Assembly (NCBI GenBank): GCA_030847615.1
Contig: JAUMIR010000004.1
Coordinates: 104,422,001 to 104,486,000, forward strand
DNA length: 64,000 nucleotides
Origin: Gambelia wislizenii
Taxonomy: Eukaryota > Chordata > Lepidosauria > Squamata > Crotaphytidae
Direction of reading: 5' to 3'
Shown: in pieces, positions 40,640 to 52,345 of the stretch
Layout: each line of letters opens with the position of its first letter
Numbering within the stretch: the first letter of the stretch is position 1
The notes under the pieces: generated by a model
Told to the model about the DNA's origin: nothing
Databases searched by the model: none
The model's input: only the letters and a program-made list of their open reading frames with translations
Program-made: the position numbers and the translations under genes

Positions 40640-41710
40640 CACTACCACAAGCACATCTGGTGAGGACAAGCAAGAGTGCCTTCTCGGTGTTTGGTCCCTG
40701 GCTGTGGGACCTGTTCCCATAGGAAGCTAGGATGCCCCCCTCTCTGTTGACCTTGTGCCAACAGGAAAATACCATTTTATTTAGACAGGGCTTTGGCTTT
40801 TAACTAGTTGTTGCAGAAAGGTATTTTAATGGGAGATGATGTACATTCATTGGGCTTGTCTAAACTGGCCAAATAAAATGATCTCACTTTGTTTTAACTG
40901 CAAACTGTTCAGGTGATGTATGGCTCAAATCCAGGGCTTTTCAGTGCCCTAGACCTTTAATCTGCACCAAAAAAGTGGGGATTTACACCGGATTTGAGTG
41001 GAAAATCCAGAGGTGTGTGTGTACATGTGTGTGCGCATGTGTGTACTGCACTCAATTATGATGTCAGTGTGGGGGCTGGGGGGGGATGATTTGGTGGTTG
41101 GGTAGAAGAGGTTGAAAGGAGGTTCCCTGGGCCAGGCAATCTTTTCCCATTTCATTTTCACTTTTTAGCAGTTCTTTCATCACCATTTAATTTACATACA
41201 TAGCAGTTCTCTGGAAAAGCACATTCCAGCACATCCATATCGTTATTAGCTGGGCATACCTCCTCTTAATAGGATGTCAGAAGTCCCTCCGAGCTGTGGA
41301 AAAAGACATGCACCTGTATGGGGGGAGGGAAAAAAAACCAGAGTGGCCATGGCCGTGTGGCCACTCATACTGTGAATTATTGAACCAGGGTGAGTTTGAA
41401 AGGGAGAACTGTGGGTGGATAGTGCTCCCAAACTCACCTCAGTGTGTGTGGTGATTGTGTAGATAAGCCTGTGGTCAGATCAGGGAAACCCAAAGGTAAG
41501 CTGCATTTTCCTGTTGGTGTAAATGAGCCCATTGTCACTGTTATGTTTTAAATGGTTTTCAATGAATATTGTTTAAAATAGGAGAGCCTATTTAATTTTA
41601 TAAAAACGTTATTACAATTGTTACTTTGTATTTCATTTTAATCTATGTTGTGAGCTGCCTTGGGTCCCATGTTGGGAGAAAGGTGGGCTATTAAATACAT
41701 ACATACAAAC
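40640..41710 (+). mobile_element. L2-type LINE 3' end split by a 679-bp TIR element
   Basis: Left part 40640-40851 encodes decayed L2 ORF end ('GACAAGCAAGAGTGCCTTCT'); right part 41534-41710 carries the UTR and end 'TTGTGAGCTGCCTTGGGTCC..GGTGGGCTATTAAATAC', then (ATAC)n. Joining across ATT gives continuous L2 UTR order. Confidence 0.75.
40852..41530. mobile_element. TIR element 'GGGCTTGTCTA', copy 3, 679 bp (ATT TSD)
   Basis: Left end GGGCTTGTCTAAAC, right end GTGTAAATGAGCCC; ATT on both sides (40849-40851, 41531-41533). Interior includes a (GT)-rich patch at 41012-41045. No ORF of note. Confidence 0.8.
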
Positions 41711-42039
41711 ATACACACTGTACATACATAGCCATCTTGCTGTGAGCAGCCTGTAGAGAATTCTCCCTTGGCCTAGAATTTGGGTCATCTTGGAGATATA
41801 GAATCTTTGAGGCAAATTTCTGCAAACATACATCTTGAGTGATCTCTCTGACTTTAGACTCGCTGCCTAAGGCATCAGGGGGTTACCAGTAAGCCAGCTT
41901 TAGCCAGCTGGAGTTGCAACTGCACGGGAAAAAGGCACCATTCAGTGAAACAGAATAATCACCAACCTACTTGGAAATAACTCAGGACACCCCAACCCAT
42001 TCAACTGATTTATGGCAGGGATGCTTGAAGATAGATAGT

Positions 42040-42415
42040 CCTATTAAAAGCAGATAATTTAAATCAGTCAAAATAGTGTTAAATAAAATACAATTAAAAC
42101 ATAATTTAAGTAATTTATTGTTTGAATCTCTTAAATAAATAAAAAGCAAAATTTAACGCATACAATATAAACACACGACATACTGCACACCACTTTTAAC
42201 TCTGTTCTGCCATAGAATTAAAAATCAATCAAAGGCCTGCCTAAATAAAAAAGGTGTTAACCTGCTAGTGGAAAGAGAGCAAGGAGAGGTCTAACCAGAC
42301 CTTCCATGAAAGGGAGTTTCATAGCTGGGAGCAGCCACCAAGAAGGCTCTCCCCTGTGTCCTCACCAAACATGTCTGTGATGTTGTTGATAAAAATTCTC
42401 CTCCTAAACATGTCA
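42040..42415 (-). repeat. Antisense LINE-like 3' region
   Basis: A-rich left part then 'AAAGGCCTGCCTAAATAAAA..GTGTTAACCTGCTAG' and 'AGTTTCATAGCTGGGAGCAG'. Related in layout to 4362-4655. Family unresolved; L2-type suspected. Confidence 0.45.
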
Positions 42416-42419
42416 TTCT

Positions 42420-42505
42420 GGCCATCCCTCTGACAGTGTCACCTGGTGCAGTTTGGCCTCTCCACCCACCCACCCCGTGTCGCAATTGCTTCTGTGACAT
42501 ACCTT
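42420..42505. mobile_element. Small hAT MITE, decayed copy
   Basis: 'GTGTCACCTGGTGCAGTTTG' and 'GGCCTCTCCACCCACC' match the interior of 10131-10205. Target duplication not identified. Confidence 0.55.
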
Positions 42506-42639
42506 TTTGCAGTAGTGTTTTACTGGCTCTAGAAATGCAACAGAACTTCCAATTTAAGATTGAAAACACACACACACAGTTGTGTCACAGCAGAGGATTC
42601 TGAACTGAACACTTAGCTGATATATCACTATGCAAAGGG

Positions 42640-42720
42640 ATCCTGTCGCATCTTTGAGACTAACACAAGAACCCTTTGTTACAAGATTCTTTTGCATACT
42701 GATACTCCAGATTACCACAA
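42640..42720. repeat. Interspersed repeat ('GCCGTGTTAGTCTG' family), part
   Basis: 'CGCATCTTTGAGACTAACAC..AAGATTCTTTTGCATACTG' resembles the middle of 6868-7022. Confidence 0.4.
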
Positions 42721-42954
42721 CTATGTCTTTGAATGTTATTGATGTATCAAATCAAGATTCCTGATTCTGATGCAAATCTTCTATCCCTTGATCCAAATTG
42801 AATCAAGTGTTCAAAAGGAATGCTATACTGTACAGCCGTTATCTGTTGAATATGTTGCTTGGCTGACTCTTTCCTGTACTTCTGACTATTCTTATGGGAT
42901 AGAGTTGATGCCTTACATTCAAGGGCTGCATCAAGGGGGTCAGCACCATTAAGG

Positions 42955-43110
42955 GCAATTAGCTAACACACATTGGAAGCTGCTTAATGCAGTGTAGATG
43001 TGTAAATTGCTATTGCTTAAAACAATTTGTAAGCCACTCTGATAGCCTTGTGGCTGAAGAGTGGGGTATAAATAACTAAATATATAAATAAATAAATAAA
43101 TAAATAAAAT
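42955..43110 (+). mobile_element. tRNA-head SINE (third family), 3' part
   Basis: 'ATTAGCTAACACACATTGGA' through 'TTTGTAAGCCACTCTGATAG..GGGGTATAAATAAC' and an (AAAT)n tail at 43079-43108. Over 90% like the 3' half of 60903-61165; the head is absent. Confidence 0.75.
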
Positions 43111-43169
43111 AAGTCCAGTCAAGGTGCAAGCCTGGTCAAGGTATCTGTGCTGATTTCCTGACTTTGGTG

Positions 43170-43268
43170 ATTCTCTTCTCTTTTTAGCTGAATTTTTGTT
43201 TTAAATTATCATAAGCCTGCTTTGGGTCTCATGCCAGGAGAAAGGTAGACTATTAAACAAACAAACCT
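43170..43268 (+). mobile_element. L2-type LINE 3' end
   Basis: 'CATAAGCCTGCTTTGGGTCT..GGAGAAAGGTAGACTATTAA' then AAAC repeats. Confidence 0.6.
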
Positions 43269-43689
43269 TTTCTTTTCATCTGTCTAGTGGTAAATTTTGA
43301 CCTTTGGGTTTTCATTGTGATGGTCTACACAGCCACACCCTGAAGGTAATCCCCAACAGATTGTGGTACTGATCCATATCAAAAGTATTGCAGATCTGTA
43401 TCAGCAAACAAGTTCTAGCAGTTTTCTTCTCCCCCTCCCAGAATCAGGCCTTTTGTAAAGCTAATTGAACCACACTGTCCCAAAATACTTCGCATAATAA
43501 CAAGGATAGCTTGCAGCAATACATTGTAAATGGGAAAATTCATCCCTGAGGCACACACACCTCTGCCCAGCTGCTGTGGGGAGTATAGCAAGGCTGAAAT
43601 GAAATAAGAAAGGTTAGGTAGAAGGTGACGGGAACAGATGACATAATCATCACTGCTAGTCAAAAAGTCCTGGCATGTAGACTTAGGGT

Positions 43690-43929
43690 TGTTCCAGACT
43701 GAGCTAAAGATGTATGTGTTCTCATGTTCTCATGAACATGGCTTTGGTGGTTCTTGTCTCCTCCATATTCATTCATTCCATTCTTTTGGGGGACTTTTTG
43801 CAGTGATTTCTTAGATTTCCACTGGGGTTCTTGCAAAGGTTTTTTTTTTTTTTTTTAATCTAGGGGCATAGTTTGCTGAGGTGATCTTATCATTTAAAGG
43901 GCAAGTTTTCTCCTTCCTTCCTTTCTTTT

Positions 43930-43930
<1 letters not shown>
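43690..43930. repeat. Unclassified repeat, copy 1 (related to 46720-47330)
   Basis: 'CCATTCTTTTGGGGGACTTT' ... 'GTTTGCTGAGGTGATCTTAT..TTAAAGGGCAA' has the same order as 'CCATTCTTTTGAGGGAGGGC' ... 'GGTTTACTGAGGTGCTCTTA..TGAAGGGCAAA' in the other copy. Confidence 0.6.

Positions 43931-43931
<1 letters not shown>

Positions 43932-43970
<39 letters not shown>
43932..43970. repeat. (AT)n microsatellite
   Basis: Pure dinucleotide tract of ~39 bp; an (AAT)n tract lies at 44031-44052. Confidence 0.95.
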
Positions 43971-43973
<3 letters not shown>

Positions 43974-44194
43974 CTTCTCATTAATAGTGTCATTTCTCTG
44001 ATGTCAAGCCATGGGGAGAGGTGGGTAAGAAATAATAATAATAATAATAATCTCTTAAGAATTGTTTTTATTTAAGGGAAGATAAGAGGAGGCCTTTTTC
44101 GTTCTGATATGATACGCCCATCCAAAGTTGGGAATAAAGCATTGTAGCTGGTGCTGAAAATGGCCAGAAAATGTTCTGTAACAATAGAAACTTT

Positions 44195-44749
44195 GGGCTT
44201 GTCTATATGAGCCCTCCACAGTAATGGCATTTTGCAGCAGCTGCGACTTAACAATGTTTTTGTCCCCATAAGCTTGGCATGCAAGATGGTGATTGTACTT
44301 ACCTCAATTTGCCACCACTGAACTTAAAAAAAAAAAAACTGTCCAAGGTACAATAGAGCAATTTTTCAATTTAACAGGAAAGCAACCCCCCCCCCAACAA
44401 TACCCCATTTTATTGCCTTAGCAATCACTTGCTAAGGTGAAAATCCAACATGGCAGCGGTGGGTACTTGCCTTGTTAGCAAGCCCTGCCCTTGCGCTTGC
44501 CTGGCCAATCAGCTTTGCGCTTCCCCTCCTATGGGAAATCAATTTATATTGAATCGCTTGTCGCAATGAGGGGGAATGCACATGCAGTATTTTAAAAAAA
44601 CTTCACGGAAAACTATGATGTCTCCTAGTGTGCAGTATATGGCAGTGTTTGCCCCACTCCTTCTGAATACGGTGAGTCTTTGTGGGTTGGCATTAAGGCA
44701 ACATGTGTTCCCCTTGAATTCTATGAGGATTAATCATTTAGACAACCCC
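44195..44749. mobile_element. TIR element 'GGGCTTGTCTA', copy 4, 555 bp (TTT TSD)
   Basis: Left end GGGCTTGTCTATATG, right end CATTTAGACAACCCC; TTT on both sides (44192-44194, 44750-44752). Contains a poly-A and a poly-C run. Non-coding. Confidence 0.78.
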
Positions 44750-44759
44750 TTTGTTTGGA

Positions 44760-46295
44760 TATTTTTAAAAAACTCCGAGAACTATAGCACCAAATACCAC
44801 AACCTTCTAGTACATTTTATTCACACCTGGAGGAGCTTTCTGTGAGGTCTGGTTCCAGCATACCACTGTCTCCCCTTTCTCAGAGCATATAAAGAGTGCC
44901 AAGTGGAAGAGGAAATAGTACCAGAAGAATCCAGGTACTCACCCTCTGGATTTGCCTGAGAGAAATCAAGTGAACAAGAAACAGTAACCACAGCTAGGTA
45001 GAAATTGACCTCTTCAGATCAGGGAGGGTGGTAGGGGTAGACCTTATCCAAGGACACCCCCCCCCCCATGATCTGGAACTGATGGCACTTGTGTTTTATG
45101 TTTTTAAAAAATCCCATTTTCTAACAAGAGGCCATCTGTATCAAATTTCCATTTTCTGTCTATCACAGAATTACTATCACAATTTCAATCCCAACTCTAG
45201 TGACTGAGGCCCTATTACGGGAATAGATAGAGCTGTCTTTACCACCTCCCTCCCTTGGGAAAAACCTAAGTATCAACTATAGGTCAATCAATCTGGAAAT
45301 ATTTATACAGTGAACTGAAATAAAGGGAGCTTCATGAAGGGTGGTTGTGGGGTAGGGGAGAACCTTTGAAGGATACCAACTGGTATGTTTCTATTTTGTT
45401 TGAACATTAACACAAATCTGAGGTGGCCAGGAAAAGGAATTCCATGGAAAGGATCAGAAACAGCAGCAAGAAGAGAGATGAACGTAGGCAGCCTTTGAGA
45501 GGTTAACAGAGAGCTTTCTAAAGAGGAAACAGATTTGTTCTCCTAGAACTAGTTCCACCACTGGAAAATATTAAAACAATACAAAAAATAAGAAGCAGCA
45601 AAGTATGTTTTTGTAAAGAAGCAAATTTCCTGCCTGCTGTGGGCTCTGATAAATTTCAGTCAGGGATGACAGAAGAGGGGCAAGGGCAGAGAAAGAGGGA
45701 GGGAGGGAAAGAGAGAGAGAAATGAGACTTCCTGGAAAACCAGACAGGGTAGAATTAATTGAGGACATCTTCTTCATCAACAGAACAGCTGGTATGGCCT
45801 AATCATTACAAAAAGAGAGTAAGAAAAGAAAAGGAGCTGTAAACCAAACAGGAAACAGAGAAGTCTGAATCAAACTTTCAGTCTCCAAAGTGCAGAAGAT
45901 GACCAAAAAAAAAAAAAAAAAAGTAAAACAACAGAACTAAACCTTCCTGAATTGCCAGGGAAATACACCAAAGGAAGTGCCAGTGGCATGAGCAATAAAA
46001 CAGCCTCTCAGTGCTACCACTTCAAATGCCAGCTGCCGGCACTGGTTCAGCAGTGGGTGGCTGTCTTCACAGGGCCGTTGCCGGATGGTCTTTTACCATT
46101 CAGTATGAATCAGAAGGGCAAAAGGATTCTTTCAATCTCCCATACAAGCTGCATAAGTCACCAGGTTAGAAAGGCTTTTTAAATAGTTTGTAACTGGAGA
46201 GTAACAGCGGCAAGCAGTTCCTTTCCAAAAGATTTCAAACAGGAGTCAGAACTTTAATAGGACCTGGGACTGAAGCTAAGACTTCTGTGCACACA
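44760..46295. other. No recognised feature
   Basis: Purine-rich in places (45680-45720) with a poly-C run near 45058 and an 18-A run near 45905. No direct repeat around the A run was found, so it is not called a retro-insertion. Confidence 0.4.
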
Positions 46296-46297
46296 CT

Positions 46298-46370
46298 TTC
46301 CTGAAAGTAAGCCCCATGGCCATATTGTGGGTTTTACTTCTGATAAAATGTACTGGGATGGCTCCAGTTT
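46298..46370. repeat. Short interspersed repeat (GGACTTACTCC type)
   Basis: 'CTGAAAGTAAGCCCCATGGC..GGTTTTACTTCTGAT'; decayed. Confidence 0.4.
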
Positions 46371-46373
46371 GTT

Positions 46374-46577
46374 GTGTGCCTTCAAGTTGTTTTTGATTTA
46401 TGGCAACCTTAAAATGAACTTATAATGGTTGGCCTGTTTCTGAGCTTATCATTGTTCGAGAGGGGTGCCATTGCCTTTCTCTGAGGTTATCCAGTGAGTT
46501 TCCATGGTCAAGTGGACATTCAAACCCTGGTCTCCAGATCTGTAGTCCAGCTCAAACGACTACACTATGCTGGCAGC
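46374..46577 (-). mobile_element. tRNA-derived SINE with Bov-B-like tail (antisense)
   Basis: Tail 'GTGTGCCTTCAAGTTGTTTT', body 'CTCTGAGGTTATCCAGTGAG', antisense B box 'ATTCAAACCCTGG', then 'GTAGTCCAGCTCAAACGACT..ACTATGCTGGC'. Full length, well diverged. Confidence 0.9.
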
Positions 46578-46719
46578 AGAAAGACGGGGTATATATAAAC
46601 TGAATGAATGAGTGAGTGAATTTAATCTGCACACAGACAGTTTATTTTCTGAGCACTTTGGTCCTTTAAAAGCAGATTGTTGGAAACTCCAGTTCGATTC
46701 TACATAAAACCATAGTTCC

Positions 46720-47335
46720 TACACACAAAGAGCTCTTCCAGATTGGTCTAAAGAACCATGTGCATCTGTTGGTTGTTGTTGCTTCTGCATACTCTTGTTC
46801 CATTCTTTTGAGGGAGGGCTGTCTGTACCTATTGCTTGGATCAGTGGTTCTTAACCTGTGGTCCAGGGACCCCCAGGGGGCCTTAATGTCCTCACAGGGG
46901 TCCATGAAGGCTTGAAGGCTGCTCGGCCCACCTCCTCTCCTCAGTGGAATGGCCATGTGGCAGGAGCCAAGGCAAAGGCTGGCTGGCTAGGTTGGCCTGT
47001 GCATTGCAGTTCAATTTGCCACAGCCACAAACTTGCAGGAAGAAGCAGGAGAAAAGGCTTCCCTCCCTCTCCAGTGCCTCTGAAGGAAGGTTTAATGGAT
47101 GGTGTTAATTGTATTAGTATTAGTATGTTAAATCTTGAGTTAAATCTTGGGGGTCTGTAGCCACAAAAGATATTTAAAGGGGGTCCCTGGTAAAGAAAAG
47201 GTTAAGAGGCTTGGATCATTCTATTAGTGCTTTCCAAAGTTTTTCTTTTTCAAACTGGGACATGGTTTACTGAGGTGCTCTTATTGTTTGAAGGGCAAAT
47301 GTTCTTGTCTCTGATTTTTGTTAGAGTTATAGAGC
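46720..47335. repeat. Unclassified repeat, copy 2, split by an hAT MITE
   Basis: Relative of 43690-43930. The break at GCTTGGAT is filled by the 357-bp hAT MITE at 46852-47208. Confidence 0.6.
46852..47208 (+). mobile_element. hAT MITE 'CAGTGGTTCTTAACC', copy 1, 357 bp
   Basis: Left end CAGTGGTTCTTAACCTGTGG, right end AAGAAAAGGTTAAGAG; identical GCTTGGAT at 46844-46851 and 47209-47216. Interior is the inverse of 57429-57780. No transposase. Confidence 0.88.
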
Positions 47336-47344
47336 AAAAGTGCC

Positions 47345-48215
47345 ATTTCACAGATGCACTGATACACAAGAACACTAAAACTCTAAAAAAGAAAGGAGAA
47401 ATAGAAAAGAGAACATATTGTTCTGATATGTCTTGGAATTAAAAAGAAACTCACTCGAAGGTGGGAATGACATGTAGCTTGCTGAGAATTGCCGGAATGC
47501 AGTATAGTCCAAGACAACACAAGTTTTGTTTGTATATTTTTTAAAACCACGAGAGCTACAAGGACAATCCCTCACACTTTTGTCCCATCCGCAAGAGCCC
47601 AAAGTCAGCTATCTGTACTCCATTCTCACGCTGCTTGAAAGTATATGTGAAAACCATGGTCACGGAGAACTACACAAAGTCTTTCCCCTTCATTTCTTCT
47701 GGTAGCGGTAAGATCTGTCTATTCAGACTAGTCCGTGGGCACAATCCTAAACCAAGGTTCAAAATAAAATAAATGCATGTCCTTAAACAGATTTCCTTCA
47801 TTTCTCTTTCAGAAGGAGAACTGAATGCAGTCCTCTTCCCTAACGGACCTCTGTGTGATGCGTTATTATCAGCATGATCTATAAGAGAACCCATTTATTT
47901 AGTCCTTTTAGTACTGATAAATTATCGTGTATGTGAGCTATCCCAGTTTGCTTTCCTTTACTGTATCCTGACTTCCTTCCCCCTGCCCCCCGCTATATGA
48001 CATATTAATTGCTCACAGGTTTCACCCATGTTAGATCACTAGCTTCCATTTTAGTACTTGCAGAATAAGAGTCAAATTCCTCTAATTAAAACCTTGGCTA
48101 GTATTCTATATCAGTATTGTATATTAACTAAGTAACATATCTTGGCCTGACCCCCCTCCCCCTCCCCAATCTGATGGAAACATAATCTGTGCTCCTAATG
48201 CCTGGTAAAGTAGAC
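47345..48215. other. No recognised feature
   Basis: Nothing supportable. Confidence 0.4.
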
Positions 48216-48221
48216 TGGGGA

Positions 48222-48375
48222 GGGAAATTACAATCATGGCAACATTGTCACAACTGTGACTAAATAGCGTTCATGAATACGGAGCAATAACAGATAAATT
48301 AATCTAGGTAACTGTTCCATATTCATGATTGCTACTTTATCACAATTGTGCCACTATTGCCACAATCATAACTTC
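48222..48375. repeat. Imperfect inverted repeat, ~65-nt arms
   Basis: Arm 'ACAATCATGGCAACATTGTC..GTTCATGAATACGGAGC' pairs with 'GTTCCATATTCATGATTGC..CCACTATTGCCACAATCAT', roughly 80-85% complementary by eye, with a ~25-nt centre. Probably an old foldback MITE; no ends assigned. Confidence 0.65.
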
Positions 48376-48379
48376 TTCC

Positions 48380-49015
48380 CTTGCAGCTACTTAATTGGAC
48401 ATTAGCTGCATGGGGAGAAGGAAGTCCACTCTGCCAGTGACTGGAGCATGAGCGATTGATGTTTCTGTCAGGCTTGCAGGGCACGGGTGGATGGGCCAGT
48501 AGAGGTTACTTAAGTGTCCTTAACTAAGTATACTTAACTAAGTAGTTTATATAGAATATTGGCCCTCATCTCTCAGAGATTCCAGGGGGAAGCAGTTGTT
48601 TGTTTCCTTTATCATATAGCTAGTTCACTGGTGACTAGTAACAGGAATTACAGAGCTAGCTCATGGTTGGTCAGCTGGTTGTTTGCCACTGTTGGTGAGG
48701 CAGGACAAAAGACATTTCACATTTTCCTAGAAGAATGTAGAGAGCCCCCCATTCCCTTGCAATGCACAAAGGATTCTGAAGGCTAATTGAGGAACAAGTT
48801 ATCTCGAAAACAATGGTCTTGCGTACTTTTTGTAAATTCCTGTGTCTCTGGAATTGTATTGGCCATGGTAATATACAGATTTCCTGTCTGATTGTCAGAA
48901 CAAGCAATTTCTGCTCACCTCAGTTCATGCTGAGCAGCACTCTGTTATGAGTAGAAGGACAAAACTATGCAACATAGTCTACTTTAACGTATATTGCACA
49001 TACTAAGCTGAGTAT
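48380..49015. other. No recognised feature
   Basis: A repeated CTTAACTAAG motif at 48519-48541 is noted; otherwise nothing. Confidence 0.4.
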
Positions 49016-49026
49016 ATAGTATAATA

Positions 49027-49115
49027 CAGTGGCAGCACTAGGGGGGTGCAGAGAAGCTGAACTGCACCAGATGACACCGTTGGAAGGAATGACACCAGCC
49101 TTAGTAACACCACAG
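49027..49115. mobile_element. 89-bp hAT MITE (8-bp TSD GTATAATA)
   Basis: Ends CAGTGGCAGCACTAGG and CCTTAGTAACACCACAG are inverted with one indel; exact GTATAATA at 49019-49026 and 49116-49123. Interior 'GCACCAGATGACACCGTTGG' is the inverse of the 10131 and 42420 copies. Confidence 0.88.
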
Positions 49116-49123
49116 GTATAATA

Positions 49124-50380
49124 TACTAGGTTACTGAGTATAGTATACTGGGCTTCCTAGAAGGTACTGGGTTCGGGGGGCCAAGTTAGTAGGTGTTTTT
49201 CTCAAGCAATGCTAAGAACATCTTTTCATCCAGAGTGCATCACTGGCAAACACTGATGATGCAGGATATGGCATAAGAATGTACAGTACAATTAAGATAT
49301 AAATTTGTGTCTTTATTTAAATTAATTTCCCCTGCTTTTCCTCCAAAAAGGTGCAAAGGCAGCAAAAAATAAAATAAAATAAAATACAGATTTAAAGCAA
49401 GTGCATAATTGAAAAATAACAGAAAAGCACCTCAATTAAAACATATAGTTAAAAGAACAAGACAAGACATAGCCTCAGCTATTGTAGAGAAGCAGTTCTC
49501 ATGTGGGTGTGACTGTGAACCAACGGCACCAATGACTTCTCTAGTCAGAGGAAATGTACACTGGCACGTAGTTATGATAAAAATGGCATAGTCCATTTCC
49601 TGTAGATCACACCCATCTCCTTGAGGCTGAAGTGCACCCCACATCTGAAGGACTGTATGTAGAACATGCACCCATCTGCTAGATCTCCTACAGCATATTA
49701 TATAAAGGAAGTGAGAGGGATGGAAGAAGAAGCAAATTTCCGCATTTTTCTTTTTCCTGTATTGAAGCCTGTATTATTTATGACATTTTTCTTCCATCCT
49801 TGAACTGTATTTCTTTGGGAGAGTTAAGAGAGAGACCTGGCTTGCACAATGGAGTCCCATCTCTGAGACTGAAAGGAATGGTTTAATGGCTTCCTTCTAT
49901 TGTCTTATCTCTTGCTATCTTCTCCGCCACTAATGGTCTTTGTCAGAAAAATGTTATCAACCATGTGTTTTTTGTTCTCAGAGAGAACAATAAAATGAAT
50001 ACTGCTTAGCCAATCTGTTTGGAAAGTACATATGGAAATCTTTAGGATTGCAAAACAGTTCCAAAGGATATTAGTGTGCTAGTTGCACAGCAAATATTTG
50101 GTTTTACGATAGAAACTAAATATCCAGGATTAGGTCAATGAAGATTCCACTTGGGTGGAAATGCACCCAGATTTATGTTTGTCTCATCATGCATCAGCCA
50201 GATAAAAGGACACTCCTGAAAAAATGGTCTGTACTCAGTGTCCTGATCTGTCCTTTAAAGGAAGCAAAAATGCTATCTTCCATATAGACATAAAGATGCA
50301 AAGTACACAATGATCCAAACAGGCATATAAAAAAACAAGAAGTGAGGAAAATTTTAGAGCAATTTCTAGGAGGAAATCAG
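49124..50380. other. No recognised feature
   Basis: No repeat or exon recognised apart from an (AAAAT)-like patch near 49368. Confidence 0.4.
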
Positions 50381-50384
50381 CTAA

Positions 50385-50462
50385 AGGGATGGCCATCTTT
50401 TGAGAGTGCTTTTGTTGTATATTCCTATATGGCAGGGCATTGGACTAGACTATGGCCTTCTT
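50385..50462 (+). mobile_element. CR1 3' end fragment
   Basis: 'GGATGGCCATCTTTTGAGAG..TATTCCTATATGGCAGGGC..TTGGACTAGACTATGG', decayed CR1 UTR. Confidence 0.65.
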
Positions 50463-50567
50463 CTAAGGCAGCAATTCTTTACTAATTTCCATCTCAAAGG
50501 AAGCAATGAGTAATCTAGTAATTTTCTTCCCACTGTGCAGTTTTCAAAGACTATTCACAGTTCAGGA

Positions 50568-50745
50568 CTTATTCTGTGCAAAATTTTCATATGGTATTTT
50601 TGCACAGAAAACAGCATTTTCTGGTCAGGAAACGATGGTTGTCTACACTGATAATAATACTTCTGAGCAGAAAAAAATATTTTCTGTGCAGAGAATGCTG
50701 TTTTCTGCACAAAATAGCTATATGTGAATTTTGTGATGAATAAGT
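50568..50745. repeat. Imperfect inverted repeat ('TCTGTGCA..TTTTGCACAGAAAACAGC')
   Basis: Left arm 'TGTGCAAAATTTTCATATGG..GCACAGAAAACAGCATTTTC' and right arm 'GAATGCTGTTTTCTGCACAA..CATATGTGAATTTTGTG' are complementary, and each arm is itself palindromic in part. Confidence 0.6.
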
Positions 50746-50932
50746 CCCCAACTATGGCATTATCTGTGGAGGAAACAACACTTTTTGTGCAGGCAAGAAT
50801 ATTGTATGCAAATTAATATAGAATAAATCATAAACTGCAAATATTTCTATCAGTCCAGGATTATTCTCATCAAATTTTCTTGAAACTTGAGAATCATCAT
50901 CATCGGAACATTTTCAAATATTTTTTTCATCT

Positions 50933-50970
50933 CCACCCTGTGGTCCCTTCCAACTCAGTGGTTGTATGAG
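50933..50970 (+). mobile_element. CR1 3' tail fragment
   Basis: 'CTGTGGTCCCTTCCAACTCA' and degenerate end. Confidence 0.5.
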
Positions 50971-51035
50971 AAACTCTGAAGAATACACCATAGGTGGATG
51001 ATAATTTAGCACCACCTCCACAAGCATCTTTTGGA

Positions 51036-51246
51036 CAGGTCAACCCTCCCCCTATATCCATGGTATCAGTAACCATGGTTTCATTTAACTGTGGTTGGGG
51101 GGGAGGTTGCTCTAGACATCTGGAGGGTCTCTCTAGGTCCTCCAGCATGATTCTATGGTATTATATGGCAGATTGCTATTATCCATGGTTTCACTTATAA
51201 ATGGTAAGTCTGGGAACGTATCCCCCACAGATACGGGGGTGAACTG
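51036..51246. mobile_element. Tigger/pogo-like MITE
   Basis: Starts CAGGTCAACCCTCCCCCTA, ends 'CACAGATACGGGGGTGAACTG' followed by TA. Shares 'GGTAAGTCTGGGAACGTATC' with 36544-36774. Confidence 0.82.
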
Positions 51247-51249
51247 TAC

Positions 51250-52340
51250 TTTAAAAAAAAAGTTCTTCCCTCTTGCCAGTGTTACCAGTGTTGTAGTGGA
51301 ATCAGAGCTCACAGGGACAAAATCAGGACTAGCCCCACCATTAGGCCAAGTGAAGTGGCTTCTTCAGATAGCAGATTTATTATACAGTACTGTGAAAGGG
51401 CAGCATAGTCATGTTAATGTTGCATTTCTAGTCTCAGGGTTGAGGAGAATTGCTTTCAGATTTTTTCCCCTTCTGTATCAACATCACTTGGCTGCATTTG
51501 GGTACTGTACACCTTGAGCTGCAGGATCAATGAAGGCATTTGTTCTTTCCCCTCAGGTTGCAAAGTATTCTGGTCCAGCCATAGATGAAACGATGGCACT
51601 TTTTCAATGATGGGGATTATTACATCATCTGCCACCATCCTGGTGGGTTCCCTGTTCTATCTGAGCTTATCTGTGATTCTCAACTAACTGAAGGAGGAGT
51701 GATGTATTATCCCAGCAAGAATATATTGTTGTGAGTTATTGTGGAGTCACTTGTGGGTTCTGAATGAACAATTAAGGCCTATTAACTTTACAAACCACCT
51801 TTTCTAGGATGGGTAAGGAGAGAGAAAAACTGCTAGAACTGTTGTTATGGATGAATTCAGTGGCTGTATATGGACCAAACAAGGGAATACCTGAGAGATG
51901 GTTTCCCCACTGGGTCCATCAGTCAGCTGTGGCAAAGCAGCTCACCTGTATGGTTTCTCCTTGAGGTCATGATTCTGGAACTATTGCAAGGTGGGCTCAA
52001 CATTCTAGATTTACCACAACAGCACTGTATGAGATTGGCTCAGAGTAAGCAGATTTGTACAAGCTGGTCTTCAGGGCCATGTAGCTCTGGCTCAAGCCAT
52101 TGTGCTTCCTGAAATGAAAGACAAATTGGTGTCCTTTTCAATGTACGTACAGAAGTTGACTGGACTTGTAGCTGCACCCATCCCACCTGATGCAGCCATC
52201 TAATTTAGTGAGCTAGGAAACATACATATGAGTGCTCCTTGGGAGAGGAACAGATGGAGAGTTCATAAGGAGCAACCACAACTGCAACCCCACCCTCAGC
52301 ATCTGCTATCTTGCTTTTCCTAATGGTAGACCCAGCCCTG
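51250..52340. other. No recognised feature
   Basis: Includes an A run after 51250; otherwise unassigned. Confidence 0.4.
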
Positions 52341-52345
52341 ACATA

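Noticed and set aside
45903..45922. Poly(A) tail of a processed pseudogene
   Set aside because: No direct repeat pair was found around it and no transcript-like body was recognised.
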